33,309 nucleotides of DNA from Candidatus Marinamargulisbacteria bacterium SCGC AG-343-D04 (GCA_003265885.1 QFBQ01000016.1:1-33309), one strand, 5' to 3'; positions 8,005-16,201 are shown, numbered from the stretch's first letter. Notes: a model not told the origin generated them from the letters alone. Translations and numbers: made by a program.

Positions 8005-9363
8005 CTAACTATCACAAAGAGTCTTTTCTATGATAGTAATCGCTAAATCAATATCTTCATTAACAAGACCTCCAATAGGCACTAAAAATCTAATCCTTGT
8101 AGGATTATTCCCCGCTACAAAGCAAATTAAACCATTGTCATAACATTTTCGAGCAAAGGCCAGCACCTTCTCACGTTCACCCGAAAAAGGCACAAAAGAA
8201 ATCATAGTCCCCACGCCATTAACACAAGAAACTAACTCAGGGTATTGTCTCTGCAACACTCTAAGCTTTCTAGCAAAATAGCCATGAACTCTAGCATTCT
8301 TCCCATCTTTTCCAAAATAAGACTCCTTCACCAATGTATTAATAATATGCTTAGATGACTCGATAGCTGATGTAGAACTTGTAAACGTTTGACTGATCAA
8401 TCCCGGTTTAGGTTTTAAATATTTTTTATACAACGTTGCACACACTTGAGACAGTTTCCCAATAGTCACAATATCTACAAACTCATCTAAACCAAACATT
8501 TGAAATGCAAACAACTGAGTAGTTCGTCCAAAAGTCTGAATTTCATCAATATAAACAGGAATATCATGCTCTTTTAACACCTTCATTAACGCTAGAAAAA
8601 AAGGCTTAGACCCCACTTTAAATCCACCTTCACCCTGTATTAACTCAAACTTCATACAGGCATATTCATTTGGGTAACGTTTCAAATACTCCTTCAACAT
8701 ACCCACAGATTTTTCTATACTCTTTTTCGGGTCACATGCATCATAAAATGGCACATAATCAACCGGCAACACAATAGGAAGTCCATCTCGATTTGCCGAT
8801 TTATCCGTAATAGAAGCCGCCGCCAAAGTACGCCCACAAAAACAATGTGAAAAGGCTAAAATTCTAGAAGCCGGTTTTTTATACTGAAAACATATTTTCA
8901 AGGCATTCTCTACAGACATAACGCCTGACGTTGTTAAAAAAGCATAATCTAAACCAGAAAAACGAGTAAGCATATCAAAGAGTTCTACAGATCCTTCATG
9001 TTGCTGAAGATTACCTTGCATTACCGTATCATGTAAGGCTCCACGTATACTATGTCGAATCACATCCTCATCACTATGAGCCCAGTGACATCCAATACCA
9101 CTAATAAAGTCTAATTTAACACTGCCATCCGAACACTCAACATAAGCCCCATTACCTAAACCTGAAGACAAATAAGGGTAATATAACCCCCCTCTACTCT
9201 CTGTCACAATCCCATTCAACTTCTCAAAATGAGACTGACAAATCTCTTTCTTGGGACGGACAGTATCTATCGATTGTTTATAAAATGATAGCCTTTCTAT
9301 TAGACAATCAATGGCAGACTGTACATCTTCATCATTAAAAAATTGATGTGCATATAAATCCAT
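8005..9363 (-). CDS. Class III aminotransferase, predicted to act as succinylornithine aminotransferase
   Basis: PLP-dependent omega-aminotransferase. By position at the head of astA-astD-astB it should take the AstC step, succinylornithine to succinylglutamate semialdehyde. The cofactor aspartate is D273 in YIDEIQTFGR, and the PLP lysine is K303 in TIGKLSQVCATLY. In AstC/ArgD the lysine is followed by a glycine-rich GGG-x-P loop. Here the GK-x-x-QVC pattern is closer to lysine 6-aminotransferases (GKKTQVCG), and at 452 residues it is longer than AstC (about 406). So the fold is certain, the AstC role is contextual, and lysine or ornithine side-chain transamination is a real alternative. The start ATG has AAGGAT upstream. 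Confidence 0.85.
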   Translation of the reverse strand: MDLYAHQFFNDEDVQSAIDCLIERLSFYKQSIDTVRPKKEICQSHFEKLNGIVTESRGGLYYPYLSSGLGNGAYVECSDGSVKLDFISGIGCHWAHSDEDVIRHSIRGALHDTVMQGNLQQHEGSVELFDMLTRFSGLDYAFLTTSGVMSVENALKICFQYKKPASRILAFSHCFCGRTLAAASITDKSANRDGLPIVLPVDYVPFYDACDPKKSIEKSVGMLKEYLKRYPNEYACMKFELIQGEGGFKVGSKPFFLALMKVLKEHDIPVYIDEIQTFGRTTQLFAFQMFGLDEFVDIVTIGKLSQVCATLYKKYLKPKPGLISQTFTSSTSAIESSKHIINTLVKESYFGKDGKNARVHGYFARKLRVLQRQYPELVSCVNGVGTMISFVPFSGEREKVLAFARKCYDNGLICFVAGNNPTRIRFLVPIGGLVNEDIDLAITIIEKTLCDS

Positions 9364-9383
9364 TTATGTATCCTTGTGAACAC

Positions 9384-9413
9384 ATAATAGTACACACTAT
9401 TTTTAACTCTTAA
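9384..9413 (-). promoter_or_regulatory. Candidate internal promoter ahead of the arginine catabolism genes
   Basis: On the minus strand TTAAGA (9413-9408) and TATTAT (9389-9384) are 18 bases apart, in the only gap larger than a few bases between sdhC and astB (9364-9416). A start near 9377 would give a short leader that still contains the AAGGAT site of the aminotransferase gene. It could let the ast genes be transcribed separately from sdhCAB-gmhA. Confidence 0.35.
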
Positions 9414-9416
9414 ACA

Positions 9417-9998
9417 TTATCTATAAAGATCTGGAAAAAGACGTCTTTCAACCTGTTCAATCATAATATGAAGCAGCAACATATGAACTTCTTGAATACG
9501 CTCTGTATCTGGGGAAGACACCGAAAATTCATAATCAGCAAAACCTTTAATAACACCGCCATCTTTTCCTAAAAAAGACACCGTTTTTAACCCCAACTCT
9601 TTCGCCGCGATAAATGCATTTAATACATTCTTAGAATTCCCACTTGTTGAAATTCCTATAAACACATCATCAGACTGACCATAGGCTTCTACCCCGCGTT
9701 GAAAAACATGATCATAGCCATAATCATTAGCAACACAGGTTAAAAAAGAAGGGTCTGTTAACGAAATGACAGGCAACGCTTTTCTATCTTTTTTAAAACG
9801 CCCTGTAAACTCTTCTGAAAAATGCATCGCATCACAGGCACTTCCCCCATTCCCACAAATAATCACCTTTTTATTATCTAAAAAAGCATGTGCTACTAAT
9901 GCTGAACATCTATCTATAGTAGATAGCATAGACTCATCATTCAAAACAGAGTCGACACAAGCCCTAGCATCTAGCAAACTCTGTTTAATAGTATCCAT
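9417..9998 (-). CDS. gmhA: D-sedoheptulose 7-phosphate isomerase
   Basis: Isomerises sedoheptulose 7-phosphate to D-glycero-manno-heptose 7-phosphate, the first step towards the ADP-heptose of the LPS inner core, in the cytoplasm. It is a single SIS domain of 193 residues, the normal GmhA size. Motifs: IICGNGGSACDAMHFSEEFTGRF (about 46-68), SLTDPSFLTCVANDYGYDHVF, the phosphosugar loop GISTSGNSKNVLNAF, and the C-terminal helix TERIQEVHMLLLHIMIEQVE with the metal/catalytic glutamate and histidine. The ATG overlaps the sdhB stop (TAATG), so it is coupled to the succinate dehydrogenase genes, an unexpected partner. DiaA-like initiator proteins share the fold, but the heptose-isomerase motifs are a better match. 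Confidence 0.88.
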   Translation of the reverse strand: MDTIKQSLLDARACVDSVLNDESMLSTIDRCSALVAHAFLDNKKVIICGNGGSACDAMHFSEEFTGRFKKDRKALPVISLTDPSFLTCVANDYGYDHVFQRGVEAYGQSDDVFIGISTSGNSKNVLNAFIAAKELGLKTVSFLGKDGGVIKGFADYEFSVSSPDTERIQEVHMLLLHIMIEQVERRLFPDLYR

Positions 9999-10759
9999 TA
10001 CTCTTCAGATGAAATGCTCGCCGCTAAAAACTCACGGTTCATACGTGCAATATATTTGACAGATATCCCTTTTGGACACGCTGCCTCACATTGATATTCA
10101 TTAGAACACGCTCCAAAACCTTCTTTCTCCATTTGATCTACCATAGACAATACACGTTTCTTCTTCTCAGGCTGTCCCTGTGGCAACAACGATAAATGAC
10201 TCACTTTAGCCGACATAAACAACATTGCAGAGGCATTAGGACAAGCCGCAACACACGCTGCACACCCAATACATTGAGCCGCATCAAAGGCATCATCGGA
10301 ATCTTTTTTGGGTATGGGAATAGAATTAGCATCAGGAGAACTTCCTGTCCGTACAGAAACATACCCTCCCGCTTGAATAATCCTGTCAAAAGAAGACCGT
10401 TCAACTACTAAATCCTTCACAATAGGAAGTGCCCGAGATCTAAAAGGCTCTAAAACAACTTCATCTCCATCGTTAAAAGATCTCATATGTAGCTGACACA
10501 AGGTCGTTTCATCTCTTGGCCCATGAGCTTCTCCGTTAACTACCGCTCCACAGGTTCCACAAATACCTTCTCTACAATCATGTGAAAAAGCAATAGGATC
10601 TTTGCCTTTTTTTAACAACGTTTCATTTAAAACATCCAACATTTCCAAAAATGAAGCATCTTCATCAACATCTTTCACTGCATATGTTTCAAAATGCCCT
10701 TTCGCATCTTCTTTAGACTGTCTCCAAACTTTAAGAGTTAAATTCATTTTTTTAGACAT
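9998..10759 (-). CDS. sdhB: Succinate dehydrogenase / fumarate reductase iron-sulfur subunit
   Basis: Carries electrons from the flavoprotein to the membrane heme subunit. The three iron-sulfur motifs are intact: CREGICGTCG with a later C in TTLC for the [2Fe-2S] centre (N-terminal half), CIGCAACVAACP for the [4Fe-4S] centre, and C-x-x-x-x-x-C-x-x-x-CPKG (ACSNEYQCEAACPKG) for the third cluster. The 253 residues match the family found in Bacteroidetes, Chlamydiae and epsilonproteobacterial-type complexes rather than the SdhCDAB type of E. coli. The ATG overlaps the sdhA stop by one base (TAATG) and GGAG lies nine bases upstream. Confidence 0.95.
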   Translation of the reverse strand: MSKKMNLTLKVWRQSKEDAKGHFETYAVKDVDEDASFLEMLDVLNETLLKKGKDPIAFSHDCREGICGTCGAVVNGEAHGPRDETTLCQLHMRSFNDGDEVVLEPFRSRALPIVKDLVVERSSFDRIIQAGGYVSVRTGSSPDANSIPIPKKDSDDAFDAAQCIGCAACVAACPNASAMLFMSAKVSHLSLLPQGQPEKKKRVLSMVDQMEKEGFGACSNEYQCEAACPKGISVKYIARMNREFLAASISSEE

Positions 10760-12681
10760 TATTTATAACTCCTTACACTAGGTTTAACAAATTCAAACTC
10801 TAGCTTCTCCTTATGACACACAGGTTTCTTTCCTACCTCTGTAAATTCCCAAGCTGCTGCATATGAAAACTCCTCATCATTTCTTAGAGCCTCTCCTTCT
10901 GGGGTTTGGCTATCTTCTCTAAAATGACCTCCACATGATTCTGTGCGTTCCAAAGCATCCAAACACATCAACTCTGCAAATTCTAGAAAATCCGCAACAC
11001 GCAATGCCTTCTCTAAGGTTTGGTTATACTCATCATTTCCACCTGGAACAATAACATTAGCCCAAAAATCTTCTCTAATCTTTGGAATTTTTTCTAACGC
11101 CTCTCTTAGTCCCGCATCATTTCTAGACATCCCACACTTATCCCATACCAGTAAACCTAACTCTCTATGAAATTCATCAACCGTTTTTGTTCCTTTAATT
11201 GCTAACAACTTTTTGATTTTAGACTCAATAGACGATTTTGCTTCGGTAAATTCAGAAGAATTTTCATCAACAGCAACCAAATCAACATTCGCCAAATAAT
11301 TACCCAAAGTATAAGGGATAACAAAATAACCATCCGATAAGCCCTGCATCAAAGCACTCGCTCCTAATCGATTGGCTCCATGATCTGAAAAATTAGCCTC
11401 CCCCAAGACAAATAACCCTTCAATATTAGACATCAAGTTATAATCAACCCAAAGTCCTCCCATCGTATAATGCACAGCAGGATAAATCATCATAGGTTCT
11501 TCATAAGGATTAGAATCCGTAATACTCTGATACATATCAAATAAATTCCCATATCGAGCAGCAATAGCATCTTTTCCTAATCTTTTTATCGAATCACCAA
11601 AATCCAAGTAAACAGCTAATTTTGTAGGACCAACTCCTCTTCCCTCATCACACACATATTTAGCATTTCTAGATGCTAGATCACGTGGGACTAAATTTCC
11701 AAAACTAGGATACTTTCGTTCTAAATAATAATCTCTATCGTCCTCAGGGATATCATTAGGATGTCGATCATCTCCAGCTTTTTTAGGAACCCACACTCTT
11801 CCATCATTTCTCAAAGATTCACTCATCAACGTTAATTTAGATTGATAATCACCATGAACAGGAATACAGGTCGGATGAATCTGTGTATAACAAGGGTTAG
11901 CAAATAAAGCCCCGCGCTTGTGCGCCTGCCACGTCGCCGTAACGTTACATCCCATTGCATTCGTAGATAAATAAAAGACATTTCCATACCCTCCAGAGGC
12001 TAAAATAACAGCATCTGCAGAATGAGTTTCAATCTCTCCAGTAAGCAAGTGTCTAACAACAACACCTCTAGCTTTTCCATCTACCATGACTAAGTCCATC
12101 ATTTCATAATGAGTATGTAAAATCACCCCTCCAGAGTTAACTTCCTTCATTAATGCACTATAAGCTCCTAAAAGTAACTGCTGTCCCGTCTGCCCCTTTG
12201 CATAAAACGTACGTGATACCTGAGCCCCACCAAATGATCTATTGTCTAACAGACCTCCATATTCTCTAGCAAAAGGAACTCCCTGAGCCACACATTGATC
12301 AATAATATTCACACTAATTTCTGCTAATCGATGCACATTGGCCTCTCGAGCTCTAAAATCTCCACCTTTAATAGTGTCATAAAATAGTCTGTGCACACTA
12401 TCACCATCATTACGATAATTCTTTGCAGCATTTATACCACCTTGAGCAGCAATGCTATGTGCTCTTCTGGGCGTATCATGAAAACAAAAAGTATGAACAT
12501 TGTACCCTAACTCTGCCAAAGTAGCAGATGCCGAAGCTCCGGCTAAACCAGTTCCAATTACAATCACTTTATGCTTTCTCTTATTGGCCGGGTTGACCAA
12601 CTTCATATTAAACTTATGCTGGGTCCACTTATCTGCTAAATCACCTTCAGGGCACTTAGAATCTAACACTTTTTTTGTCAT
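10759..12681 (-). CDS. sdhA: Succinate dehydrogenase / fumarate reductase flavoprotein subunit
   Basis: Catalytic FAD subunit that interconverts succinate and fumarate on the cytoplasmic face. The FAD dinucleotide motif GTGLAGASAS starts near residue 43, the histidine for covalent FAD is H75 in RRAHSIAAQGGINA, and the dicarboxylate site includes HPTCIPVHGD and the arginine loop of EANFSDHGANRLGASALMQG. The frame can be extended to a TTG at 12696, but the ATG at 12681 has GGAG nine bases upstream, begins with the usual MTKKVLDSKCPEG and leaves two bases after sdhC; it was chosen. The 640-residue length is that of SdhA from three-subunit complexes. Confidence 0.96.
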   Translation of the reverse strand: MTKKVLDSKCPEGDLADKWTQHKFNMKLVNPANKRKHKVIVIGTGLAGASASATLAELGYNVHTFCFHDTPRRAHSIAAQGGINAAKNYRNDGDSVHRLFYDTIKGGDFRAREANVHRLAEISVNIIDQCVAQGVPFAREYGGLLDNRSFGGAQVSRTFYAKGQTGQQLLLGAYSALMKEVNSGGVILHTHYEMMDLVMVDGKARGVVVRHLLTGEIETHSADAVILASGGYGNVFYLSTNAMGCNVTATWQAHKRGALFANPCYTQIHPTCIPVHGDYQSKLTLMSESLRNDGRVWVPKKAGDDRHPNDIPEDDRDYYLERKYPSFGNLVPRDLASRNAKYVCDEGRGVGPTKLAVYLDFGDSIKRLGKDAIAARYGNLFDMYQSITDSNPYEEPMMIYPAVHYTMGGLWVDYNLMSNIEGLFVLGEANFSDHGANRLGASALMQGLSDGYFVIPYTLGNYLANVDLVAVDENSSEFTEAKSSIESKIKKLLAIKGTKTVDEFHRELGLLVWDKCGMSRNDAGLREALEKIPKIREDFWANVIVPGGNDEYNQTLEKALRVADFLEFAELMCLDALERTESCGGHFREDSQTPEGEALRNDEEFSYAAAWEFTEVGKKPVCHKEKLEFEFVKPSVRSYK

Positions 12682-12683
12682 GA

Positions 12684-13361
12684 CTATAAACTCCAATTCA
12701 AATTATTATGAATTAATACATATACCGGAATTGAGGAAAAGCCTAAAGACAGTAAAATCGCTAAAGTCACCGTAGTCTTTTTTATAACTGGAGAATACAC
12801 TTTGTGAGAAAAACCAAAAGTTTGTAAAACACTATACACTCCATGAATTAAATGAAATCCAATAGAAAACATGACAAGTATATAAAAAACAGACCTTATT
12901 GGATTTAAGAATGAATTATATACATGTCCATACAAACCATAATATTCTCCATTTATTACTGAGTTATCCATAGAGTGCGGAGTTAAGGTATAGTCATATA
13001 AATGCCAAAAAATATAAACAAAAATCAAAACACCAGATATTCTCATTGTAGCTGTAAAAATTGACCTAGTTTTTTTATGAAGAGGTTTTACATATTCAAC
13101 TGGCCTAGCTTTTTTATTCTTCATTGTTAAATAAACAACTAAAGAAAAGTGCATTAAAAAAATAACAATTAGCCCAATTCTAGCGACCCATAATAACGGC
13201 CCTAAATCATGTAATTTATCGGAGTAATCATTTATTGCCTGAGGCCCCAGAAAAATTAAAAAATTACCTAGTAGATGAGCAATTAAAAAGAAAACCATTC
13301 CTAATCCTGAAATTGCCACTAATTGTTTTTGACCAATACTTGTCTTTAAATAATTAATCAT
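12684..13361 (-). CDS. sdhC: Succinate dehydrogenase cytochrome b subunit (five-helix, di-heme type)
   Basis: Membrane anchor that carries two b hemes and the quinone site, passing electrons between SdhB and menaquinone or ubiquinone. The 225 residues contain five hydrophobic segments (about 13-38, 57-79, 104-125, 154-178 and 198-218). The histidines H29, H71, H120 and H170, plus H173, fall where the heme ligands of Wolinella FrdC lie. No separate SdhD exists here, which fits the type B complex. The ATG has GGAG five bases upstream and is preceded by a good promoter, so it probably heads the sdh-gmhA-ast transcript. Confidence 0.92.
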   Translation of the reverse strand: MINYLKTSIGQKQLVAISGLGMVFFLIAHLLGNFLIFLGPQAINDYSDKLHDLGPLLWVARIGLIVIFLMHFSLVVYLTMKNKKARPVEYVKPLHKKTRSIFTATMRISGVLIFVYIFWHLYDYTLTPHSMDNSVINGEYYGLYGHVYNSFLNPIRSVFYILVMFSIGFHLIHGVYSVLQTFGFSHKVYSPVIKKTTVTLAILLSLGFSSIPVYVLIHNNLNWSL

Positions 13362-13375
13362 ACAAACTCCATATT

Positions 13376-13405
13376 AATATAACGTATGTCATAAATCTGA
13401 CTCAA
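13376..13405 (-). promoter_or_regulatory. Predicted sigma-70 type promoter of sdhC
   Basis: On the minus strand TTGAGT (13405-13400) and TATATT (13381-13376) are 18 bases apart, ending 15 bases before the sdhC ATG and leaving room for its GGAG site. It lies in the 130-base gap (13362-13491) between mdh and sdhC, the largest break in the whole minus-strand block. I see no convincing terminator hairpin for mdh in the gap; GTTAT...ATAAC near 13445-13461 has only five pairs. Confidence 0.5.
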
Positions 13406-13491
13406 TGACATTTTAAAAATAAAATAATCATTTAAATTCACCAGTTATTATATCCGATAACAACTAGGAATAAAACATTTTCAATAAGAAA

Positions 13492-14424
13492 TTACACTTG
13501 CAATAACTTATTTCCTAATTCTTTTACAGCTGAAACAGAGTTTTGCAACTCCTGTAATTCTGTTGAATTTAGAGGAAGTTCAATAATTTTTTGAACCCCC
13601 TTTCGTCCTAATACCACTGGTACTCCACAATATAAATCATTGACTCCATATTCACCACTCAACAATGCACAACAAGGTAAAATTCTTCCTGAATCCAACA
13701 AAATAGCTTCCACCATTGCTACAGAAGAGGCTGAAGGAGCATAATAAGCAGATCCTGTTTTTAAATGCTTAACAATTTCTGCCCCTCCATGTCTTGTTCT
13801 ATCATTAATTTCTTCAATTTTATCAGCTGGTAACAATTCATTAATTGAAATCCCATTTACTGTAGTATATTGAGGAACTGGCACCATTGTATCTCCATGT
13901 CCACCAAGAACCATCGCTCTAACATCTTTAATTGAACAATTTAAAGCTTCCGCTATAAAACATGCATATCTAGAAGAATCAAGAACCCCTGCCATCCCTA
14001 CAACACGTTTAGAATCAAATCCAGATTTGTGATAAGCCAATTGAGTCATAACATCCAAAGGATTTGATACCACAACAATAATACAGTCTGGAGAGTATTT
14101 AACAATTTGCTCTGTAACTGAACCTACAATATTAGCATTTGTATTTAATAAATCATCCCGACTCATTCCAGGTTTACGTGCAATCCCTGCAGTAATTACA
14201 ACTACATCAGACCCAGCTGTATCAGCATAATCATTTGTTCCCTTAATATGCGTATCAAAGCCTTCGGTAGCTGCAGATTGCATCATATCCAAAGCTTTTC
14301 CTTGAGGTAAACCTTCAACTATATCTATTAACACTACATCGGCTAATTGCTTTTCAACTATTCGTTGAGCGGCCGTCGCTCCAACATTTCCTGCCCCTAC
14401 TACTGTTACTTTTGATTTATTCAT
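13492..14424 (-). CDS. mdh: Malate dehydrogenase (LDH-like type)
   Basis: NAD-dependent oxidation of malate to oxaloacetate in the TCA cycle. The NAD motif VVGAGNVGATAA is at 8-19 with D34 in LIDIVEG favouring NAD. Substrate residues R83 and R89 in GIARKPGMSRDD, R152 in DSSRY and catalytic H176 in GGHGDTMVP are in place. Arginine at position 83, where lactate dehydrogenases carry glutamine, indicates malate. The 310-residue length is typical of the tetrameric LDH-like MDH of Bacteroidetes, Bacillus and similar bacteria, not the E. coli form. The ATG has AAAGGAG eight bases upstream and lies 17 bases after the rhodanese gene, ahead of sdhC. Confidence 0.96.
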   Translation of the reverse strand: MNKSKVTVVGAGNVGATAAQRIVEKQLADVVLIDIVEGLPQGKALDMMQSAATEGFDTHIKGTNDYADTAGSDVVVITAGIARKPGMSRDDLLNTNANIVGSVTEQIVKYSPDCIIVVVSNPLDVMTQLAYHKSGFDSKRVVGMAGVLDSSRYACFIAEALNCSIKDVRAMVLGGHGDTMVPVPQYTTVNGISINELLPADKIEEINDRTRHGGAEIVKHLKTGSAYYAPSASSVAMVEAILLDSGRILPCCALLSGEYGVNDLYCGVPVVLGRKGVQKIIELPLNSTELQELQNSVSAVKELGNKLLQV

Positions 14425-14441
14425 CTTTATTTACTCCTTTA

Positions 14442-14771
14442 TTAATATTTTTCCATTCTCGGTTCAATTAACTCTGCCCATTTCATAATACCGCCTTCTA
14501 ATGTCTTCACACTAAGAAAACCTTTTTTCTTTAAAACTGAAAGAGCTTCTTCACTTGTATCCCCTGTCTTACAATGAAGAACATACTCTCTTTCCCGACT
14601 AAAGTCCGGCAAATGATCTTCAAACTCAGAAAAAGGAACTAAAATAGATCCATTGATATGGCAAATTTCAAATTCCTCAGGTTCTCTCACATCCATTAAA
14701 ACAAAATCTTCTTTGTCGTCAATGCGTTGTTTTAAATCATTCGGCGATATTTCTGTCTTTTTCAATCTCAT
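14442..14771 (-). CDS. Single-domain rhodanese-like protein with altered active loop
   Basis: Small (109 residues) rhodanese domain with no signal peptide. It opens with a typical MDVREPEEFEICHINGS (26-42). The predicted persulfide cysteine is C67 in HCKTGDTSEEA. In its close relative, the rhodanese domain of the preceding gene, the loop reads CKMGGRSAKA; here the arginine that normally cradles the persulfide is threonine (T72) and a glycine is aspartate. The C-terminal half (KKGFLSVKTLEGGIMKWAE) parallels the upstream domain, so it looks like a tandem duplicate of that domain. The ATG overlaps the previous stop by one base. It may be a sulfur relay or a partly degraded copy; activity is uncertain. 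Confidence 0.85.
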   Translation of the reverse strand: MRLKKTEISPNDLKQRIDDKEDFVLMDVREPEEFEICHINGSILVPFSEFEDHLPDFSREREYVLHCKTGDTSEEALSVLKKKGFLSVKTLEGGIMKWAELIEPRMEKY

Positions 14772-15892
14772 TAATACACCTCCATAGAAGTATCAATTTC
14801 TTCAGCCCAAGCCCTAATGCCTCCAACTAAATTTTTAACCCTAGTAAAACCTTTTTCTTGCATCATTAAAACAGCTTTAGCACTTCTACCTCCCATTTTA
14901 CAATGAACGATATACTCTTTTGATGGACTCAATTGAGGAATAGAATCTTCAAATTCACCTAAGGGAATAAGCTGAGAATTTTCTAAATGACAAATATCAT
15001 ATTCAAACTCTTCTCTAACATCTAATATTTCAAACGACTCTTTTTTATCTAGCCTCTCTTTTAACTCTTGAACCGTAATTTCATCATCTTTTATCTCATT
15101 ATTTAAATCCACTTGTGGCACCCCGCAAAATTCTTGATAATTTATAAGTTCCTTAATCTCATAGTCATCCCGCTTCTTAATCTCTAACTGCCGAAACGTA
15201 AATTTCAACGCATCAAAAATTAATAATCGACCTGACGCTATATCTCCTTTGTCCAATAAAACCTTTAATACCTCTGTAGCCTGAAGCGTCGCAACAACAC
15301 CCGGCAACACCCCCAAAACGCCTCCTTCTGCACAAGAAGGAACCAATCCAGGAGGAGGAGGTTCTTTATATAAACAACGATAATTAGGCCCCTCTTTGTA
15401 ATTAAACACCGTTACTTGACCCTCAAAACGAAAAATAGACCCGTATACATTAGGAGTCCCTGTCAAAACACAAGCATCATTGACCAAATACCGTGTTGCA
15501 AAATTATCCGTTCCATCCGCCACCACATCATACTTTTTAAACAAGTCCAATGCATTTTCCGTACTTAACGCTTCTTGATATGTTTCTACTTCAATATAAG
15601 GATTTAAATCTAAAATTTTGGCTTTGGCAACATCCACCTTTGACTTCCCAATATCTGACGTTGCAAATAATACTTGCCTTTGCAAATTAGACTCATCCAC
15701 AACATCAAAATCAATAATTCCGATGCGCCCTACTCCAGCTGCAGCCAAATAAGTAACCAATGGACAGCCTAGCCCTCCACATCCTACAACCAAAACAGAG
15801 CTTAGTTTTAGTTTCTCTTGCCCTTCCATCCCTACCTCTGGCAAGGTAAGGTGCCTAGAATATCTCTTTAACTCTTCTTTAGAAAGTGCCAC
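14771..15892 (-). CDS. E1-like adenylyltransferase/sulfurtransferase with C-terminal rhodanese domain (MoeZ-like)
   Basis: Activates the C-terminus of the ubiquitin-like carrier as an acyl-adenylate, then delivers sulfur from its rhodanese cysteine to give the thiocarboxylate. The ThiF/MoeB domain covers about residues 5-240 with nucleotide motif VGCGGLGCP (36-44), NLQRQVLF, and DGTDNFATRY. A cysteine in PNYRCLY matches the adenylyltransferase active-site region. The rhodanese domain (about 270-373) has persulfide cysteine C331 in HCKMGGRSAKA. The open frame reaches an ATG at 15931, but homology starts at LSKEELKRYSRHL. A GTG at 15892, with AGGCGGA just upstream, overlaps the end of cysO and fits better (373 residues). 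Gene order with cysO, mec and cysM points to cysteine synthesis. Confidence 0.92.
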   Translation of the reverse strand: MALSKEELKRYSRHLTLPEVGMEGQEKLKLSSVLVVGCGGLGCPLVTYLAAAGVGRIGIIDFDVVDESNLQRQVLFATSDIGKSKVDVAKAKILDLNPYIEVETYQEALSTENALDLFKKYDVVADGTDNFATRYLVNDACVLTGTPNVYGSIFRFEGQVTVFNYKEGPNYRCLYKEPPPPGLVPSCAEGGVLGVLPGVVATLQATEVLKVLLDKGDIASGRLLIFDALKFTFRQLEIKKRDDYEIKELINYQEFCGVPQVDLNNEIKDDEITVQELKERLDKKESFEILDVREEFEYDICHLENSQLIPLGEFEDSIPQLSPSKEYIVHCKMGGRSAKAVLMMQEKGFTRVKNLVGGIRAWAEEIDTSMEVY

Positions 15893-16172
15893 TACATCCG
15901 CCTGCAATAGATGGAACAATAGATAATACATCCCCAGATTTCAAAATCGTTTCTGTAGAATCTAGATCACGAATATCCTGATCATTGACATAAAAATTGA
16001 TAAATTTTCGAACTTCTTTTTGATCATCAAAAATATACTGAGATACTTTTGGGTACTCCTGAGCTAAAGACAATAAAAATTCCTTTAAGGTCCCTTCAAA
16101 GTCTACACTCAACTCATCTTGATTATTTAAAGAAGGTCTTAACGGAGTTGGAACAATCACTTTTAACGACAT
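15879..16172 (-). CDS. cysO: Ubiquitin-like sulfur carrier protein (CysO-like) with residues after Gly-Gly
   Basis: Beta-grasp carrier whose C-terminal glycine is turned into a thiocarboxylate and donates sulfur for cysteine. The 97 residues match M. tuberculosis CysO in several places: PTPLRP near the start, KFINFYVNDQDIRDL (57-71) and GDVLSIVPSIAGG at the end. The family ends at GG; here G91-G92 are followed by CSGTF before the stop. Such tails have to be clipped off by a JAMM protease before adenylation, as known for QbsE of Pseudomonas and HcyS of Wolinella. A JAMM gene lies directly upstream. The last codons overlap the start region of the adenylyltransferase gene. A strong predicted promoter precedes it. 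Confidence 0.9.
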   Translation of the reverse strand: MSLKVIVPTPLRPSLNNQDELSVDFEGTLKEFLLSLAQEYPKVSQYIFDDQKEVRKFINFYVNDQDIRDLDSTETILKSGDVLSIVPSIAGGCSGTF

Positions 16173-16201
16173 ATTATTACCTACCTACTAAATTTTTTTA
16201 T

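Noticed and set aside
9417..9998. DiaA-like replication regulator instead of GmhA
   Set aside because: The SIS protein has the GmhA motifs CGNGGSACDAMH, EEFTGRF and the C-terminal QEVHMLLLH helix, which fit heptose isomerase better.
13445..13461. Hairpin GTTAT/ATAAC as the mdh terminator
   Set aside because: Only five AT-rich pairs and no following T-run on the minus strand.
15893..15931. ATG at 15931 as start of the ThiF/rhodanese protein
   Set aside because: The 13 added residues come from the out-of-frame end of cysO; homology begins at LSKEELKRYSRH and a GTG with an AGGCGGA site lies at 15892. It remains a possible alternative.
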